From Symbiodinium sp. CCMP2592 (Eukaryota; Sar; Dinophyceae; Suessiales; Symbiodiniaceae), in contig CAJNDT010002001.1 in NCBI GenBank assembly GCA_905221615.1, forward strand, positions 1,948,881-2,012,880: a stretch of 64,000 nt of DNA, given 5' to 3'. A program made the position numbers and the translations under genes. Below the pieces are notes generated by a model, which did no database searches, was not told the DNA's origin, and saw only the letters and a list, made by a program, of their open reading frames with translations. The number at the start of each line of letters is the position of its first letter. The first letter of the stretch is position 1. This document shows, piece after piece, positions 26,701 to 38,673 of this stretch.

Positions 26701-28370
26701 TACCCCAAGGCCTGTGGTCTTGCAGTTTCGAGCCACTGTGACTTTGCAGGCTTACTCTCGATTGAAGCCGGAAGTATTGAACAACTTGAGTTTCAAGTTG
26801 CATCCTTTCCGACAGTCACTCTTTAGCCGTTTGGAGTTCCGAGCCTCACAACATGAGGAATCCGAAACCCTTCCGTGAAGCAATGCTGCTTAGGCCCATG
26901 CCGTGATCATGTCCACATGCTCTCTAACTTTTGCACATGGCTTCTGACGTCTTTAGCCCAACCAACCCTCACTTACAGCTTTGGAGCTGCCGAAAGAAGC
27001 AACAAAGCTCCTTGCCCACCGTTTCCCTCCGGAGCCTCAAATGAATACTGCCAACACTAGGAGGTTCAGGTTTTGGTGGCCGATGATGTCGATTCGGGTT
27101 CAGAGATGCTCAGAGTCTTGGTCTCGGGAACCACTACAACGCCCGCACGTATCGGACATAACCCTGTAAAAGCTCATGCATGGATCAGGGGTTAAAGCTT
27201 CCATCTGACACCACCAGCCACAAGGGCCCCAAACCTGGGAACTGTGGCCGCCAAAATGCATAGGCACTTTTTGACCTCGAGCGCCAATCAGTTTTCGAGC
27301 TCCACGGGGGCGCCGAAGCCGTCAGGCGTCTCCTTTATTCTGTCTTAAAGAGTTTTTTCAGGTGTCGAGGGCTTCGGGCTCGTCCGGTGTTCAAGTATAA
27401 TGACGATGTCCGTTGAAGGCTCGGTCTTCCATGTCCAGTGAGAATAGTCGACGCAGCCATGGTACCCGCATGATATAAGGGCCCTAATAATTAGAATAGG
27501 GTTTTGGGGCGGAAAATACTATAATTATAATAAGTAACCCCCAAAATAGTATGGTTGATTATCCTGCTTGTCTCAGGAGCCTGAGTCCTCGTCCCTAAAG
27601 TCCCAGAGCTGTGACACTGTGCAGGCTGGCCAGATTCCAGCACCTTTACACGGATGTGCTGATACAACAAGAGGCCGATGAGAGACTCTACAGCCAGTAC
27701 GCAGGGATGGTACAGCAGTATCCCCCAGATTCACAGGTAAGGTGGGCTGCGACAGCCCAAGATGGACACCTATTCTGACGGCCCAGAGCTGCACCTCTAG
27801 GTAGATTTGCTGTTGATGTGGACACCAGTTCGGATGGCGCAGAAGGGCAGATCTTGCTGTACCAGGACGCCGTGTGCATGTGTTGGCACTCTTGCCGGGC
27901 TGGAGCCGGACCATCGGGTTGCAAGGGCCGAAAGTTTAAAGCCTGGGGCCAGCGGCGCAAGTGGTCGTGGAATCCAACTTGAAGGCCCTGCTTCGACAAG
28001 ACGGCCGTGGCTGTGCTCGGTTTGACCTTCTCCTTCTCGACGCTGCAACCGCTTTGGAATTTGATCGACAAATCTCGGGAGTGCAGGGCCGAATACCTCC
28101 CTGAGCTTGGTCACTGTTAAGGATCCCGTTTTTCTGTTGTGGTCGCCAGATTCCAGGTCCTACTCAGTTTCCGTGCCGACGTGTTGACAACGAGCCTGTT
28201 TCGTTCCTGCCATGGCACTTACTCAGTCTGTAGGCTTAGTTTCGTGCACTTGCACCCTGGCGACTGGGGCAGGCTGAAAATTTGCAGCCTCTGCGAGAGT
28301 GAGAGTCATGAATCGGGTTTGAGCTCATAAGCGCCCTTCTCCCCTCTCGCGACCCTGAACAAACGCTGAA
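20749..28370. other. Long gene-poor spacer
   Basis: Holds simple repeats (TA/TG-rich 21706-21772; AGT/AGG/AGC-rich 23262-23456; TAGA/GACA-rich 25990-26150) and an AT-rich patch at about 27476-27555. Open frames of 80-130 codons occur on both strands without recognisable motifs. I see no supportable gene. Confidence 0.5.
23262..23456 (+). repeat. AGT/AGG/AGC imperfect trinucleotide repeat
   Basis: About 190 bp of GTAGTAGTCG, AGGAGTAGG and AGCAGAAGC words in period 3. Same repeat class and strand as 3.5 and 11.1 kb. It creates a false Ser/Arg-rich frame. Confidence 0.9.
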
Positions 28371-29000
28371 TTGCCGAGACACTTTGCCCTCAGGGCCCTC
28401 GTTCCACGGAAGGGTTCGGCGATCTTTGCCATGGCCACGTGGAAGACGAGTCGAGATCGCGCCCGAGCGCCTGCTCGGATGGCCTTCCCAGTTCTATGGG
28501 TTGCCTATAGCACGGCCTTTGCAGGAATGCATGCACCACGATCCGTCAGATTTGGGAGCATGCGCCAATGCAGAGCTGAGCAGGAGTTCAACACCAAGTT
28601 CGAAGCGAACCAAAACACCAGGGAGAAGTACAGCCAAGGTCATGCCTATGCCATGCGCTTACGGACGATGGCTTGAAGAATCTTCGTGACCGCTACCACC
28701 TTTTGGGCAAAAGCCTGCCCGAATTTGTCGACAGCTGGCTGCAGCGAAGAGGCCTCGACGAGCTCGGACTGGCTCTATGGAGACTGCGCATGCCAGCACC
28801 TGAACTCTTCGTCATTGAGGAGTATTGTCCTCATGAGCGAGTTTCTTGGCTCATTGTGTGCCCCATGCAAAGCACATGTATCTCGAAGATCAATCTCAAG
28901 CTGATCGCTTCTACAAATCTTCGACCCGCTCTTCACTCAAGAACCAACAAGGAGGTGTCAGCTTCATTGCCTGGTATCTTCATCCGCAAGTCTTATCGGG
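28371..29000 (+). pseudogene. Upstream part of the DcpS-like locus, frames broken
   Basis: Protein-like segments appear in different + frames: one contains EFNTKFEANQNTREKY (about 28585-28635), another LRDRYHLLGKSLPEFVDSW (about 28675-28735), and a third MYLEDQSQADRFYKSS (about 28870-28920). A GGTGAGT donor-like site lies at about 29000. The segments read in the same direction as the HIT-like block that follows, so this may be the N-terminal half of that gene, split by introns or indels. No motif allows an independent identification. Confidence 0.3.
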
Positions 29001-29100
29001 TGAGTACACAAATCCACCCCTGCATGATATGAACTGCTTCCGAACCACGAAGGGCATAATCAATTTCATCCGCAGCAGAAAGAGTTGCGCAAAGCACTCA

Positions 29101-29390
29101 ATGAAGCCGATGAGACAGCTGGATGGACGGTACCTCGCGACGATCTTGGATTTGCATATGAAAGACTTGCATTGGCTGAGGGAATTGCGCCGCGATATTA
29201 AACAGCACATGCAGGACAAATTTGGCTACGAGACGCAGAATGACAGCTTGCAAATGTACTTTCATTTTCCGTATGAAGAGAGCAGGACGACATTGCACCT
29301 CCACATCCGGCTGAACCAGGAAATGCTGCCGGTAGCGAAACTGAAGGCCATCCAGCTGGAAGACGTGATTCACCATTTCGTACGACGCCA
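29101..29390 (+). CDS. HIT-superfamily block like the DcpS C-terminal domain
   Basis: In one frame: a helical segment (LHWLRELRRDIKQHM), then SLQMYFHFPYEE, then HLHIRLN at 29296-29316, then an IQLEDVIHHF strand/helix. This order matches the scavenger decapping enzyme C-terminal HIT fold, where a YLHY-type strand precedes HxHxHx and is followed by AHLLxxVI. Family knowledge: DcpS hydrolyses cap dinucleotides left after 3'-5' mRNA decay, with the middle His of the triad as nucleophile. Here the first two His are kept but the third is Arg, so activity is doubtful. The frame loses protein character at about 29385, where the next block takes over in another frame. It could be a real gene with a sequence error or small intron, or a recent pseudogene. 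Confidence 0.5.
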
Positions 29391-30062
29391 ACGACTCAGG
29401 AGGTCGACGAGCACAAAAGCAAGCTGGTGGAAGGCTACTTCATCCAGAATATCAACATGTCAAGTCATCCATCGTCATGGCCTAAGGCAGGAGTTAGTGA
29501 TGCTGAGATGCAGCACCAGTTACAAAACCTCGGAGACGATGCAGTGCCACATCAAATTCGGGTACACCAGCAAGCCAGTGCAAGCCAGCTGGCTCGTGAT
29601 GATTTAAGACAAAGGCTCCACAAGCAACTAGAGATTAACAAGCCTGGCTATATTGAGGCAAAGGATGTTTCCGTATGTACCAAAATCCAATGGCGCCCTT
29701 TGTGCTACACGTTCGAGGCGGAGACTACGGTCATCGACGAGCTGTTCCAGTCGAAGATTGCTGATCTAAAGGGAGCTAAAGCGCTACAGAAGCATCACCC
29801 TAGCAAGGAGGAATTGGCTACAAGTGATAGTCGTTTCGACCGCAGCGAAACTGGAGACACTTTGTACTTGTTCTATGCGATGAAGAGCTGCACCATCAAC
29901 GGTCGTACTTCCGTGGCTTTGATGTACATGGAGTGCGATTTCCGGATCTGGCCAGCAGAAGCTTCCGCTGATCCAAAAGGGGTCACGCCTGCATCCCTGG
30001 AGCGTTATGCTGCAGGACTTCGCTACCGTGCTGCGGAGAACTGTTTAGCAGTTCTTTCCTAG
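29391..30062 (+). CDS. Frame-shifted C-terminal continuation, unknown domain
   Basis: Starting about 29391 the other frame becomes protein-like (EVDEHKSKLVEGYFIQN, then LARDDLRQRLHKQLEINKPGY and DTLYLFYAMKSCTINGR) and stays open for about 220 codons to a stop at 30060-30062. It directly follows the HIT-like block on the same strand, so a single-base frame change near 29370-29395 would join them. Nothing in this segment is recognised; the alternating charged and aromatic pattern suggests a folded globular domain. An ATG at 29427 could also start a separate small protein. Confidence 0.45.
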   Translation, partial: TTQEVDEHKSKLVEGYFIQNINMSSHPSSWPKAGVSDAEMQHQLQNLGDDAVPHQIRVHQQASASQLARDDLRQRLHKQLEINKPGYIEAKDVSVCTKIQWRPLCYTFEAETTVIDELFQSKIADLKGAKALQKHHPSKEELATSDSRFDRSETGDTLYLFYAMKSCTINGRTSVALMYMECDFRIWPAEASADPKGVTPASLERYAAGLRYRAAENCLAVLS

Positions 30063-30766
30063 CATGGTGCAGCGCCCCGCAATTTCAGTCGTTCTCTTCA
30101 CTTCTTTTCATGATGTGTCGTGTTTCCTGGGTTCAAACTTGATTGCTTTGGTTGTCCTCACTTGTGTGCAATGCTGGTCCCAGACGGGGCCAGGACATGC
30201 TAGATTGTGTATTGCATGCTTCGTTCTGATGGCTTGCTAAATACCCATGACTTTGCACCTATCCCTGGCTTGTCATTCATTGATTCATGTGAACGAGCCC
30301 ATGCCTCAGAGTCTGGACGGGCCTGCATTATCCTAAGTGCAGTAACTTCAATGCCTGACTAATCAAGGACAGGGTTTGACATGCTGGTAGCTGTCCCCTG
30401 TGACAGAGTGATCGGTTTCAATGAAGAAGATAGACTCGGGCTAAAGCAGCCAGACCGCATAGCTTCACCTGCAAATCGGTCGCCTGCCATGAGTGAAACG
30501 AGTTGCCGTTGCTGTAGGAACTGATACCAGGAAGGAGTAAAGTCTTTGCCCCCGTGTGATTGCCAAGTGTGGTGCACTCACACAGCTGCACGGACGCAGC
30601 ATCATCAACTGCACATTTTTCTGTACCCAGGTGCGGCCTTTTTCGAAAGTTCGATAGCGCTTGTACTTTACTCAAACGGCACTTATTGGCCTTGTGTTTT
30701 TATTGTTCTTGTTTTGCTAGTGTGCTTCGCAGATGACCTATTTATGTGATTCGTTTCTGTCGCTCT

Positions 30767-30839
<73 letters not shown>

Positions 30840-31224
30840 GCAATTTCAAAAACAGGTACCTTTCTCTATAGCAACCCATGCTAGCCCATGCTGTGATGCA
30901 AGAACGGGTTGCCCGGTGTCTTGTTACCAGCTTATCCGTTGCGGCCGATTCAGGCTCCGGTGTCGAACTATTACATATATCTTGCCCGAAGTTAGGGTGC
31001 AGGGTGCAGGTTCTGAAAAGTGTTTTAGTCAACATCTAGGATCATCTGATAGTTCGTCAACTCAACCATGTTCTAGCGATATAGAACTGCGTTGACACCA
31101 TCTCATGGCCAACCCAGAAAACAACACGTTCGAGTCGTTCTTGCCGTTGTGACTAATATAGTATGATTCAACTCCAGAACACGTCCTGAAAAGGCAGACA
31201 TGTGACTAAAAAGAGGGCCCCGAC
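30063..31224. other. Spacer with (CT)n
   Basis: Non-coding between the DcpS-like locus and the glycosyltransferase-like fragment; the main feature is the long CT run listed separately. No terminator or promoter signal can be read with confidence. Confidence 0.5.
30768..30836 (+). repeat. Perfect (CT)n microsatellite, ~34 units
   Basis: Essentially uninterrupted CT dinucleotides; the minus-strand Arg/Glu frame through it is an artefact. Confidence 0.97.
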
Positions 31225-31614
31225 ATGGTATTGTGGGCGCTGTGGCTGCTTCTGTGGTCTGAAACATCCGCTCAAGTTGACGTTTCCCGGTGGACCGAGC
31301 GCGGCGCTGAATGTGTATCCGTGGAACTTGCGGCAGCTCAAGCAGACGACAGCTGCGCACTGCTTCAGCGTGGTCGCACTTGGACAGATGGTTCTGACCA
31401 CGACGGAGCTGTGATGCAGGCCTTGGCTTGTGCGATGCCAGCGACTAGCGAATGTTCGATTTTGCCTACACAAGATAGCAGCAGACCGAAAGCTCACAAG
31501 TTTGCCCTGAAGTGGAAGGTGACCGACGGGCCCGGAAGACTAGGCAATAATTTGGGCTTCATTGTTCGCACTTTGGCAGCAAGTTTGCGTGTGCCTGCCG
31601 CATGTGCCGCGTAG
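31225..31614 (+). CDS. Secreted glycosyltransferase-like N-terminus
   Basis: ATG at 31225 opens 129 codons. Residues 1-17 look like a signal peptide or signal anchor (MVLWALWLLLW, then SETSAQ). At about residues 107-115 is DGPGRLGNNLGF; G-R/G-L-G-N-N/Q is the nucleotide-sugar motif of fucosyltransferase-like (GT11-type) and related glycosyltransferases. The frame ends shortly after, while the +1 frame continues in protein-like fashion from about 31580 (next entry). Expected length for such enzymes is about 300 residues or more, so this is truncated or frame-broken. The assignment rests on one motif plus the leader. Confidence 0.4.
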   Translation: MVLWALWLLLWSETSAQVDVSRWTERGAECVSVELAAAQADDSCALLQRGRTWTDGSDHDGAVMQALACAMPATSECSILPTQDSSRPKAHKFALKWKVTDGPGRLGNNLGFIVRTLAASLRVPAACAA

Positions 31615-31765
31615 CCCGACTGTCAGCTCGCACCTAGGTGGTCTAGTATTTGCGAAGCTCTCCAACTATACCTCAGTCAGATTGGTCTTGCAGAAGAAGT
31701 ACCTCCAAGAGATCTTCGGGCAGAAGGCCCTGAACCCTTCACACGGCAGCTGTCTTGTGATTTAG
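31574..31765 (+). pseudogene. Frame-shifted continuation of the glycosyltransferase-like ORF
   Basis: One frame away, immediately past GRLGNNL, the sequence reads VCLPHVPRSPTVSSHLGGL, then KLSNYTSVRLVLQKKYLQEIFG, ending SHGSCLVI before a TAG at 31763. In GT11-like enzymes an acceptor-site motif of the V-H-I/V-R-x-G-D type usually follows such a strand; here the stop falls exactly there. A single indel near 31570 plus the stop suggests a decaying copy, though an intron or a sequence error cannot be ruled out. Confidence 0.35.
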
Positions 31766-34700
31766 ATGTTTGATGATATCCGTTTACCCTGCAACTCAGG
31801 TCACGGTGCCTCTTGGCAGTTCACGCCTTCAGGGGGCCCATTGGTGTCCGATCTGGCCTTAGCAAGTGCACTTGGGCTCGTTGCGAAGCCAGAACATGGC
31901 AGTGCAGATTCGGGTTGGGTCCTGGACCACAAAGTAGAGCCCAGCAAAGACACTGCCACAGGGAAGTTCCAGTAAGGATGACGATGCTGCCCAGGGGCCA
32001 AGTCTACAACTTTGAGGCGCGTGAGCTCTTAAGAGGATGAGGGAGGAAGGTTTAGGGCAGGCGTTTAGACCCTTTGATGCGGGGTTACGGGATAATGGTT
32101 CAGGGTTTTGTTTTGTGATCTGGAAGCCGTACCGGGACTGCCGTGCGACCCTCAACCTCAAAACTTCCAAACACCCCTTTCGCCCTACCCCGGTAACCCC
32201 CAAAGACTCCGTCATGCAGGGCGAAAGATGCCAGGGAACCTCGGCCCAGGATCCGAACCTTGACGTTGTGGGTTTGGCTGGTTCGGGTTTTGGAGTTGGG
32301 GTTGCGATTTGGTATGTTTCTGGTGCTTCAGGCCTGTGGGATTTAGTGGCCGTTCTAGAATGTGGCTTGATTGGTTTCTGCGAGTTTTGGGTAGTGGGTC
32401 TTGGAGTGTAGGACCCTGCTTGTCCGGCACACTTGTTTGCGACAAGATTTGTTCTTCGGTTTCTCCCCTGCCGTCTCCTAAAGAACGTTGCACAACATGA
32501 GTTTGTGTTTTAGCTGTCCTTTACATGACAGGCTCCTATGCTTCTTGTCACAAGCAGATCATTCCTTTGACGTAATGAGTTGTTCCAGATTGCGGCTCTC
32601 GCAAGCCATACTTTCGAACCTGCGCTAACTATACAAAGCACTTTCAGAGGACCATGGTCTGGAGAAACTCCACATTACCTGAAGCTGAAAGGACTACCGC
32701 ACCCTCGCGATGGAGAATTTGCATCAAGCGCGCAGCCAAGACAAACAAGTTTCCGCTGAGTGGTACGGTAAGCGTAGGTTCTTGAGCTTCACCAACCCAG
32801 ACTTCAATTCCAGGCTCGAGCCGTATTCAGCAGGCAGTGGGCACAGGTACAGGCGAGAGAGGGAGCAAGAAGCAGAGAGGCCTAGTCACTAGTCTGCCAC
32901 CAGGGCCTGCACGAAAGGTCCTTCGAGCTTTGAGAACTTGAGAATCCCAAAACCCATACCTTTGGAGAACAGCTCCTTGTTAACTTGCAGGCTGTCCAGG
33001 ATGTGCAGCAGGCTCTAGCCGAGCCGTAGTGTGGAATTGTGGCTGTAAGGGCATCGTTGCTAATCTTTTCGAGCATCTCTGAAGCTGCAATAGGTTCACA
33101 CTTTGGCTTCAACTGACATGAAACTGTGTTACGTTGCAGCTTCTCCCACCGCAGCTAATTGTCTTGCAGCACTGCCCTGCCTGTCACGGCAATGGCGATG
33201 ATGTTGCCGTCGCCCTGCATGCCAAGGCTTTCTCGCCCAAGTTCCGGACATGCAAGCGGCCCAGAGGGGTGAGTCGGTAGCTGTTCTGAAACGCCTCCCA
33301 TCCTCGAACCCTTGCGAAGCCCCTGACTTCCGCCTGATACCATAGGGTCTGAACAATCAGTGATAGTATCCCCTTGTACATAGCCCCTGTTTAAGTCTAC
33401 TCTTGTATACTCCAGAGCCCTGTCCCCCACGTCCTGAACCTTTTGGCCTGCTCAGGTCTGGACTCCGTTGCTGACGATGCTGAGGAGGATCGCAGATTGA
33501 TAACGCTTTAGCCATGCTCGAGGTAAGCACTGCAGGCATCGCGGCGAGTTGTGGACTGCTCTTCGCTGGCTTTGATGATGATGATGATGATGGCGATATG
33601 ATGATGACGAGGATACTGACATGGCGATGATGATGGACATGAATGAGGAGCTTTCATCTGTAGTGATGAGATTGGTAAAGAACAAGCAAAAGTGCAGATG
33701 CTGCTGGTGGCGATGAGGTAGCACAGCAGCAGCAGCAGCAGGAGGAGGAGGAGGCAGGTGTTGTGTAGTCCCAGAAGCATCACGACTGTTAAATGCTACC
33801 TCAAAAATCACCACGGTTCACGACTGCGTCCACTACTAGGGGAGTGGCCGCTGCAAGCTTGATACGAATTAGCGCCTCTAGCATGTGTTGGCCCGTGCAT
33901 ATAGGAAACGAAGTTGATTGGGTGAAAGTCTTCAACTGTTGCCCCACGGCCTACGGAAGAATGTCGGTTGTAAGCACACAAGCGAGGCACATCAATGCAA
34001 GCTGCAGCCATTGACACAAGTGCATACAAGAACCTCTGGCAAGGAGTTGACGATCCACCTGCGGGGCGAGGACCCCCTGTTCTGGCTTTCGGGCTTGCGC
34101 GTTTACATCCAGGGTTTATGGTTAGACACAGTTCTCCGAATTGCTGTGTACTTGTGCATTTGCATTCGTGTTTCTTTCCAGCTACAACCACAAATTTAGG
34201 TTTTGGGGCGTCTGTCATTTTTGGCTACTTAACAGCTTCAGGCTTGGACGGCTACCGGATGGTTCTGCTCAGACGGATCCGACGTGGTTTTCGGAGCTGC
34301 AAATCATTTGCTACTGATGTTCTGGGCTCAGGGTGCGGGGGCTTTGCGTTTGACAGGTGGGTTGAACGGTTGAATGTCTAGGGTTTCTGCAGTTCGTTCT
34401 GCAATTCAAACTGTCGGAGATTCACCTGCTCTCGTCATGTCTGGAAGACACGCTGCAGGATGTTAACCCAGATGGGCGTAAACCCTGGACACCCCCCTTT
34501 GGTGAATCAGATGTGTGGACACTTCCAAGTAAGATGTGCTGCTGGACTCACTTTACAGAAAGCGTTCTGAACAGGAAGCCTCGAAGACAAGCCAAGCTCG
34601 AATGTCCTTGGACAGCGAGTGGAGACATAATGTAGGGCCTACGCACTAAAGTCCGGAGCAAGTTCAAAGTGCTCGGGCAGAGAAAGGTAGCTGCGTCCTC

Positions 34701-37700
34701 GGCCAACATTTCACTGGTTCGTGGATGGTGTCGACTCCGGTGGACACACCAGGTGATTCAGTTGTTGCTCCACACACCGAGCTAAGAGGAGTTTCAGCCT
34801 CTCTCTCGTGAGTGACTGGCGGGCAGAATTTCACGGACGTTCAGTTGATCTAGCAGATGCTCATGATAGTCAGGCATCGGGCGGGTAGAGTTCCGTCGCA
34901 TGTCAGATCTTGCTGATTTGCAGGCTTGGTTGGGTCAAGTTTCGTGGCATGGGGAGTTCCCGGCAAGTCGGTCGGAGGGGACAACTTGCGCCATGGGAGT
35001 GTCTGACGAAAGACCACCTGCGAAGTCTTTAGTCATCGAGCAGAGGAGCTGCAACGAAGAGAACTAAACTGCAGTTTTTTGACCCCGAACCTCGAAATCC
35101 CTACCGCTGCGCTCATTCGATCTTGAGGCATTTTGAATTGACTGTCAGCTTTATCTTGGCCTTTGAAACCGGTAAACTCCTCAGCCCTTGAAGCAAGATA
35201 TCGGCACGCGAGGACCTTTGGGGTCTGCAAGAGGATCAGGTCACCGCGAACGAACCATTGTCCTTGCAGGCAATCGTAGCATTCAAGGATCGGATGGATA
35301 CGACACAAATGTGACAGAATCCGAGTTCACGGTATCTCATGGCCCCCGTAACGCACAGGAGCTTTTCATTTGTGCTTGCGTTATCTCGGAGGCGAATGCA
35401 CACCATTGGTTGTGGCACCAGCCGTCCGTTGCTTAGTGCGAGCATGCGATGGTGAACTAGCCTGACCCATGCAGTTTGTACCCTAAGGCCATGCACTCTG
35501 TATCGCAAAATCATTGCCAGGAGCTCAAGCTTGGCTGTGGCATCGGTGTTCTTGGATGCCCGATGCAGTTCACCCGAATCCTATGATGGAACCCTCTTAA
35601 GATCCCCAAACTTTCGTCGCGTGGTGCCCAGGAGGAGGAAGGTGTCTTGGCTGCACGCCGGGATTGCGTTGAGTATTCGCGGACTGGGGCTCAGGGTTAG
35701 GGCGAGGACCGGGAAACCAGACCTCCGAGTTCGGGCTGTTGGATATGAACTGTGTGCCCTCCCGGCAAACGACCACTCCGGTACCCTTCAACCGACGAAA
35801 AGCTGAGGTTTCAGAAAGGTTCGCATCGTCACAAGTCCAGACCTGTGCCTGGGTACGGTTGTGATGCTGCTTGTGCCACGAGGTCATGATAAACATGACC
35901 ACCATCGTCAGGTCTGAGGGTCTACACTGATTTTCCTGCCTCCGAGGAGACATGTTTGCATTGGTTGGATGAAGGCCAATGCCGCGCAGATGGGTGTCAA
36001 GGCAAGGTCTTCGTGGCACCGTGCTTGTATGTTTCATACTCTATGTACCTAGACGTTGAAAGGAAGTATGCACTCGAAGCTCGACAATAAGACAGAAGCT
36101 GTTGCCCTTCGTCACTGCGAATGTCTAGCATATTCACTAAATGGTCTGGCGCGGCAATCGTTCGAGCATGTTCGAGCTGCCCAGGGATCCCTCCCTGTCC
36201 TTGACCGGGTGCAAGCGTTTGCAGGTGCTGGTGCAAGCGGGAAGTCTTCTCGAGGACGCCAAACTGCCTAATGCTTCCTAGAATAGGTCTCAAGTTCAGA
36301 AAGTCGAAGACAGATGACGACGCCAGGACTTCTGCACCCTGGCAAAAGCTTCCAATCTGGTATGGCACCTGGGGGCCATGCTTTCATGCAAGATATTGAT
36401 GTCCTGGCCGCCCCGTCTTCGACGAGTCCTTACAACCGCACTCAAGGTCCTCTCTTACTCCAGCCTGTCCGACAACGCGGCACTGCCCCGTGGCTGCAGC
36501 AGAACGGCCAGAACCCGTAATTCGAATCTGTTCCATGCAATTGACATATTGCTCACGACATGCTGTTGTGAATCTCAGATGAATGTGGCGGCAAAGGTCG
36601 AGAGCCACTGTTGTCAAGAATCAAAGCAACAGTATGAGTTAGGAACTGTGCTTTCCACAGTTGCAAGATTCAGGTTGAACAAAAGGCTCAGGAAGTTGTA
36701 CTTCCGCGAGTTTGCAGACAAGCTCCTTCCTCGGAGGTATTGTCATTTTGCAGTTCAGCCTGCACCATGTTACAGCTTGCTGTTGGTGCAAGGCATTCTC
36801 TTTTGGACTGCAAGTCATGCCGCCGTGCTTGCCCGCGTGCAATTGCATCATGTGGAAAGAGTGAAAGTGCATTCCAATCGAGATAGAGCCAGAATGAAAC
36901 GATGCCTACAACTAAACCCTCAAGCAGAAATCGAAGACCTGGCATCCTGAAAAAACATCCCAATGCCTGGGAACTCTGAAACCCCTCGATACATAACCAA
37001 GCTCACACCCGAACTTTTCATTACAGAAAACCATGAAGCTGAAGTCCTGCAGCCCTGAGACCCCCAACCCGGAACCCCAAAGCCAAGGACCCCAAGTTGT
37101 TGAAGGAGCAAGCCCATGGGTGCTCGAGTACTCACCATGAGAACAGCGGCAACCACCAAGTAGTCTTGAGTGACCTGTTTTTTGCATGTGTGGGTGTGTG
37201 GGTGTGGATGCGGGTCATGCGTGTGCGTGTGCGTGTGTCTGTGTGTGTCTGTGTGTGTGTGCGCGCGAATGCGCACCATGCGCTTTCCTGGGCATTTTTT
37301 GAAGTGGCCTCCCTGTTGCCCTGGACTCCAACAGACGTATCCTGTGCCAGACTTTGGCCCGGTACATCTTGGTACCAGTATTCCATGCCGATCCGAGAAG
37401 GACCGGTGTGGCAAGGATGGGATTCGCAAAAGACTTGGAATAAAACCGATGGTGCTACATAGGACGTAAAATACCCGGAGCACTAAAGGCACTAAATGTA
37501 ATGAGCAGTAGCGATAGGGGCAACGATGGCCCGGACCCTTAAGGTACCTTGAGCAAGCTGATCTTACATCAATGAACGGCTTTTCTTGTTGTTGCCACCA
37601 CTGCAAGCATAATCATGGTTGGTTTCGTTTTGTCTTTTTTGCTTCGTCTTACCCTCATGAGAAACTGATCTTTGGGGCAGCAGCGCGGAGATTTTGGAGC

Positions 37701-38278
37701 ATTTAGCTCAGGATGGTTGGTGCGGTTAAAGCCCCTCGATGGAGTGAGGCCTGGAGGTAGTTTCTCCCTTCTGGGAGATTGGGTAGTGTGCATTTTGGGA
37801 TCAACATACGCACACTGAGGGCCAATGCCATGTCGCTTACGCAGAAATCCCTATCCGTTGAGGTGCCCCGGGCCGAGCCAGGCCCTTTAGCCCCAGCCCG
37901 ATGCTCAAAACCGTGAGTCCGGCCGGTACGGCCTCCGACAAGAGCTGTATCCCCGCCCGAGGGAATGCTGATGCAGCTGCACCCCAGACTCTCACGCAGC
38001 GCAGATGCCGCAGGACATCATGAACCCTATGGTAGCACCTACCGCGAGGTGCGAGTTTCGAGCTCCATGATCGGTCGAATTCGGCAGCCTGCAACTGTGC
38101 CAGGAATGTAGGGTTCCCGGATGCCTTGACACTAGTTTCTATTTCTCATCTGATTCTGACAGGTCATGAGATGGTTTACAAGTTACGATGAGTCTCAGAT
38201 AACGAGACACCAGGGCTGCAGGAATTGATGAAGCGAGGTCGCGCAAGACAAAACAGGTCATGATGCCATGTCCGTGAA
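31766..38278. other. Gene-poor spacer with microsatellites
   Basis: It contains a GAT-rich run (about 33571-33640), GCA/GGA runs (about 33722-33756) and a GT-rich tract (37186-37264). Open frames such as 36378-36950 (190 codons, basic, with KRLRKLYFREFADKLLPRR) look mildly protein-like on +, but no family or splice sites are evident. No gene is called. Confidence 0.45.
37186..37264 (+). repeat. (GT)n-rich imperfect microsatellite
   Basis: GTGTGGGTGT, GCGTGTGC and TCTGTGTGTG words in about 80 bp. Long minus-strand frames through this region (36920-37606) are poly-Thr/His artefacts over the repeat. Confidence 0.9.
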
Positions 38279-38660
38279 TATTCATCAAATCTAAATTTCA
38301 CTCCCAAACCCTAAGATCTGACCGAAATCGAACGGAATAGGAGGTTGAGAATTTGTTTGTCAGATTTTGATTTATATTTAAATTCACCTGAATCTCATTG
38401 TCATATAGAGCAAAACGATATGTATTATCACCATTCAATAGGCTTGCATATTCTTTAACATATTCAATACCTTCAATGTCAATACATTGATAGAGAATGT
38501 ATTTATTTATTTATATTTATTTGAATGATTTTGTCAATATTTAAAGTAGATGTATTTCTATGTTACTCTGAATAAAATGTTCATATATATATATATATAT
38601 ATGTAAGAATATCTTTGATTTTCTTATTTCTTGCTACTAGTAGATGACTTACTTATAAGC
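38279..38660. other. AT-rich island
   Basis: About 380 bp rich in A and T (runs such as TTTATTTATTTATATTTATTTG and an (AT)n run at 38582-38602), in sharp contrast to the rest of the window. No ORF of note. It lies about 1 kb before the assembly gap. Candidates are a transposon or LTR edge, organelle-derived insert, foreign DNA, or scaffold misjoin. Confidence 0.7.
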
Positions 38661-38673
38661 ATGTATTTCTCTA

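Noticed and set aside
27476..27555. AT-rich patch with CCCTA/TAGGG and TTTTGGGG/CCCCAAAA arms
   Set aside because: Arms are only 5-8 bp and not co-centred; not enough to call a second MITE.
36920..37606. 228-codon minus-strand frame
   Set aside because: Runs through the GT/CA repeat (Thr/His runs); flanks show no domain and other frames overlap.
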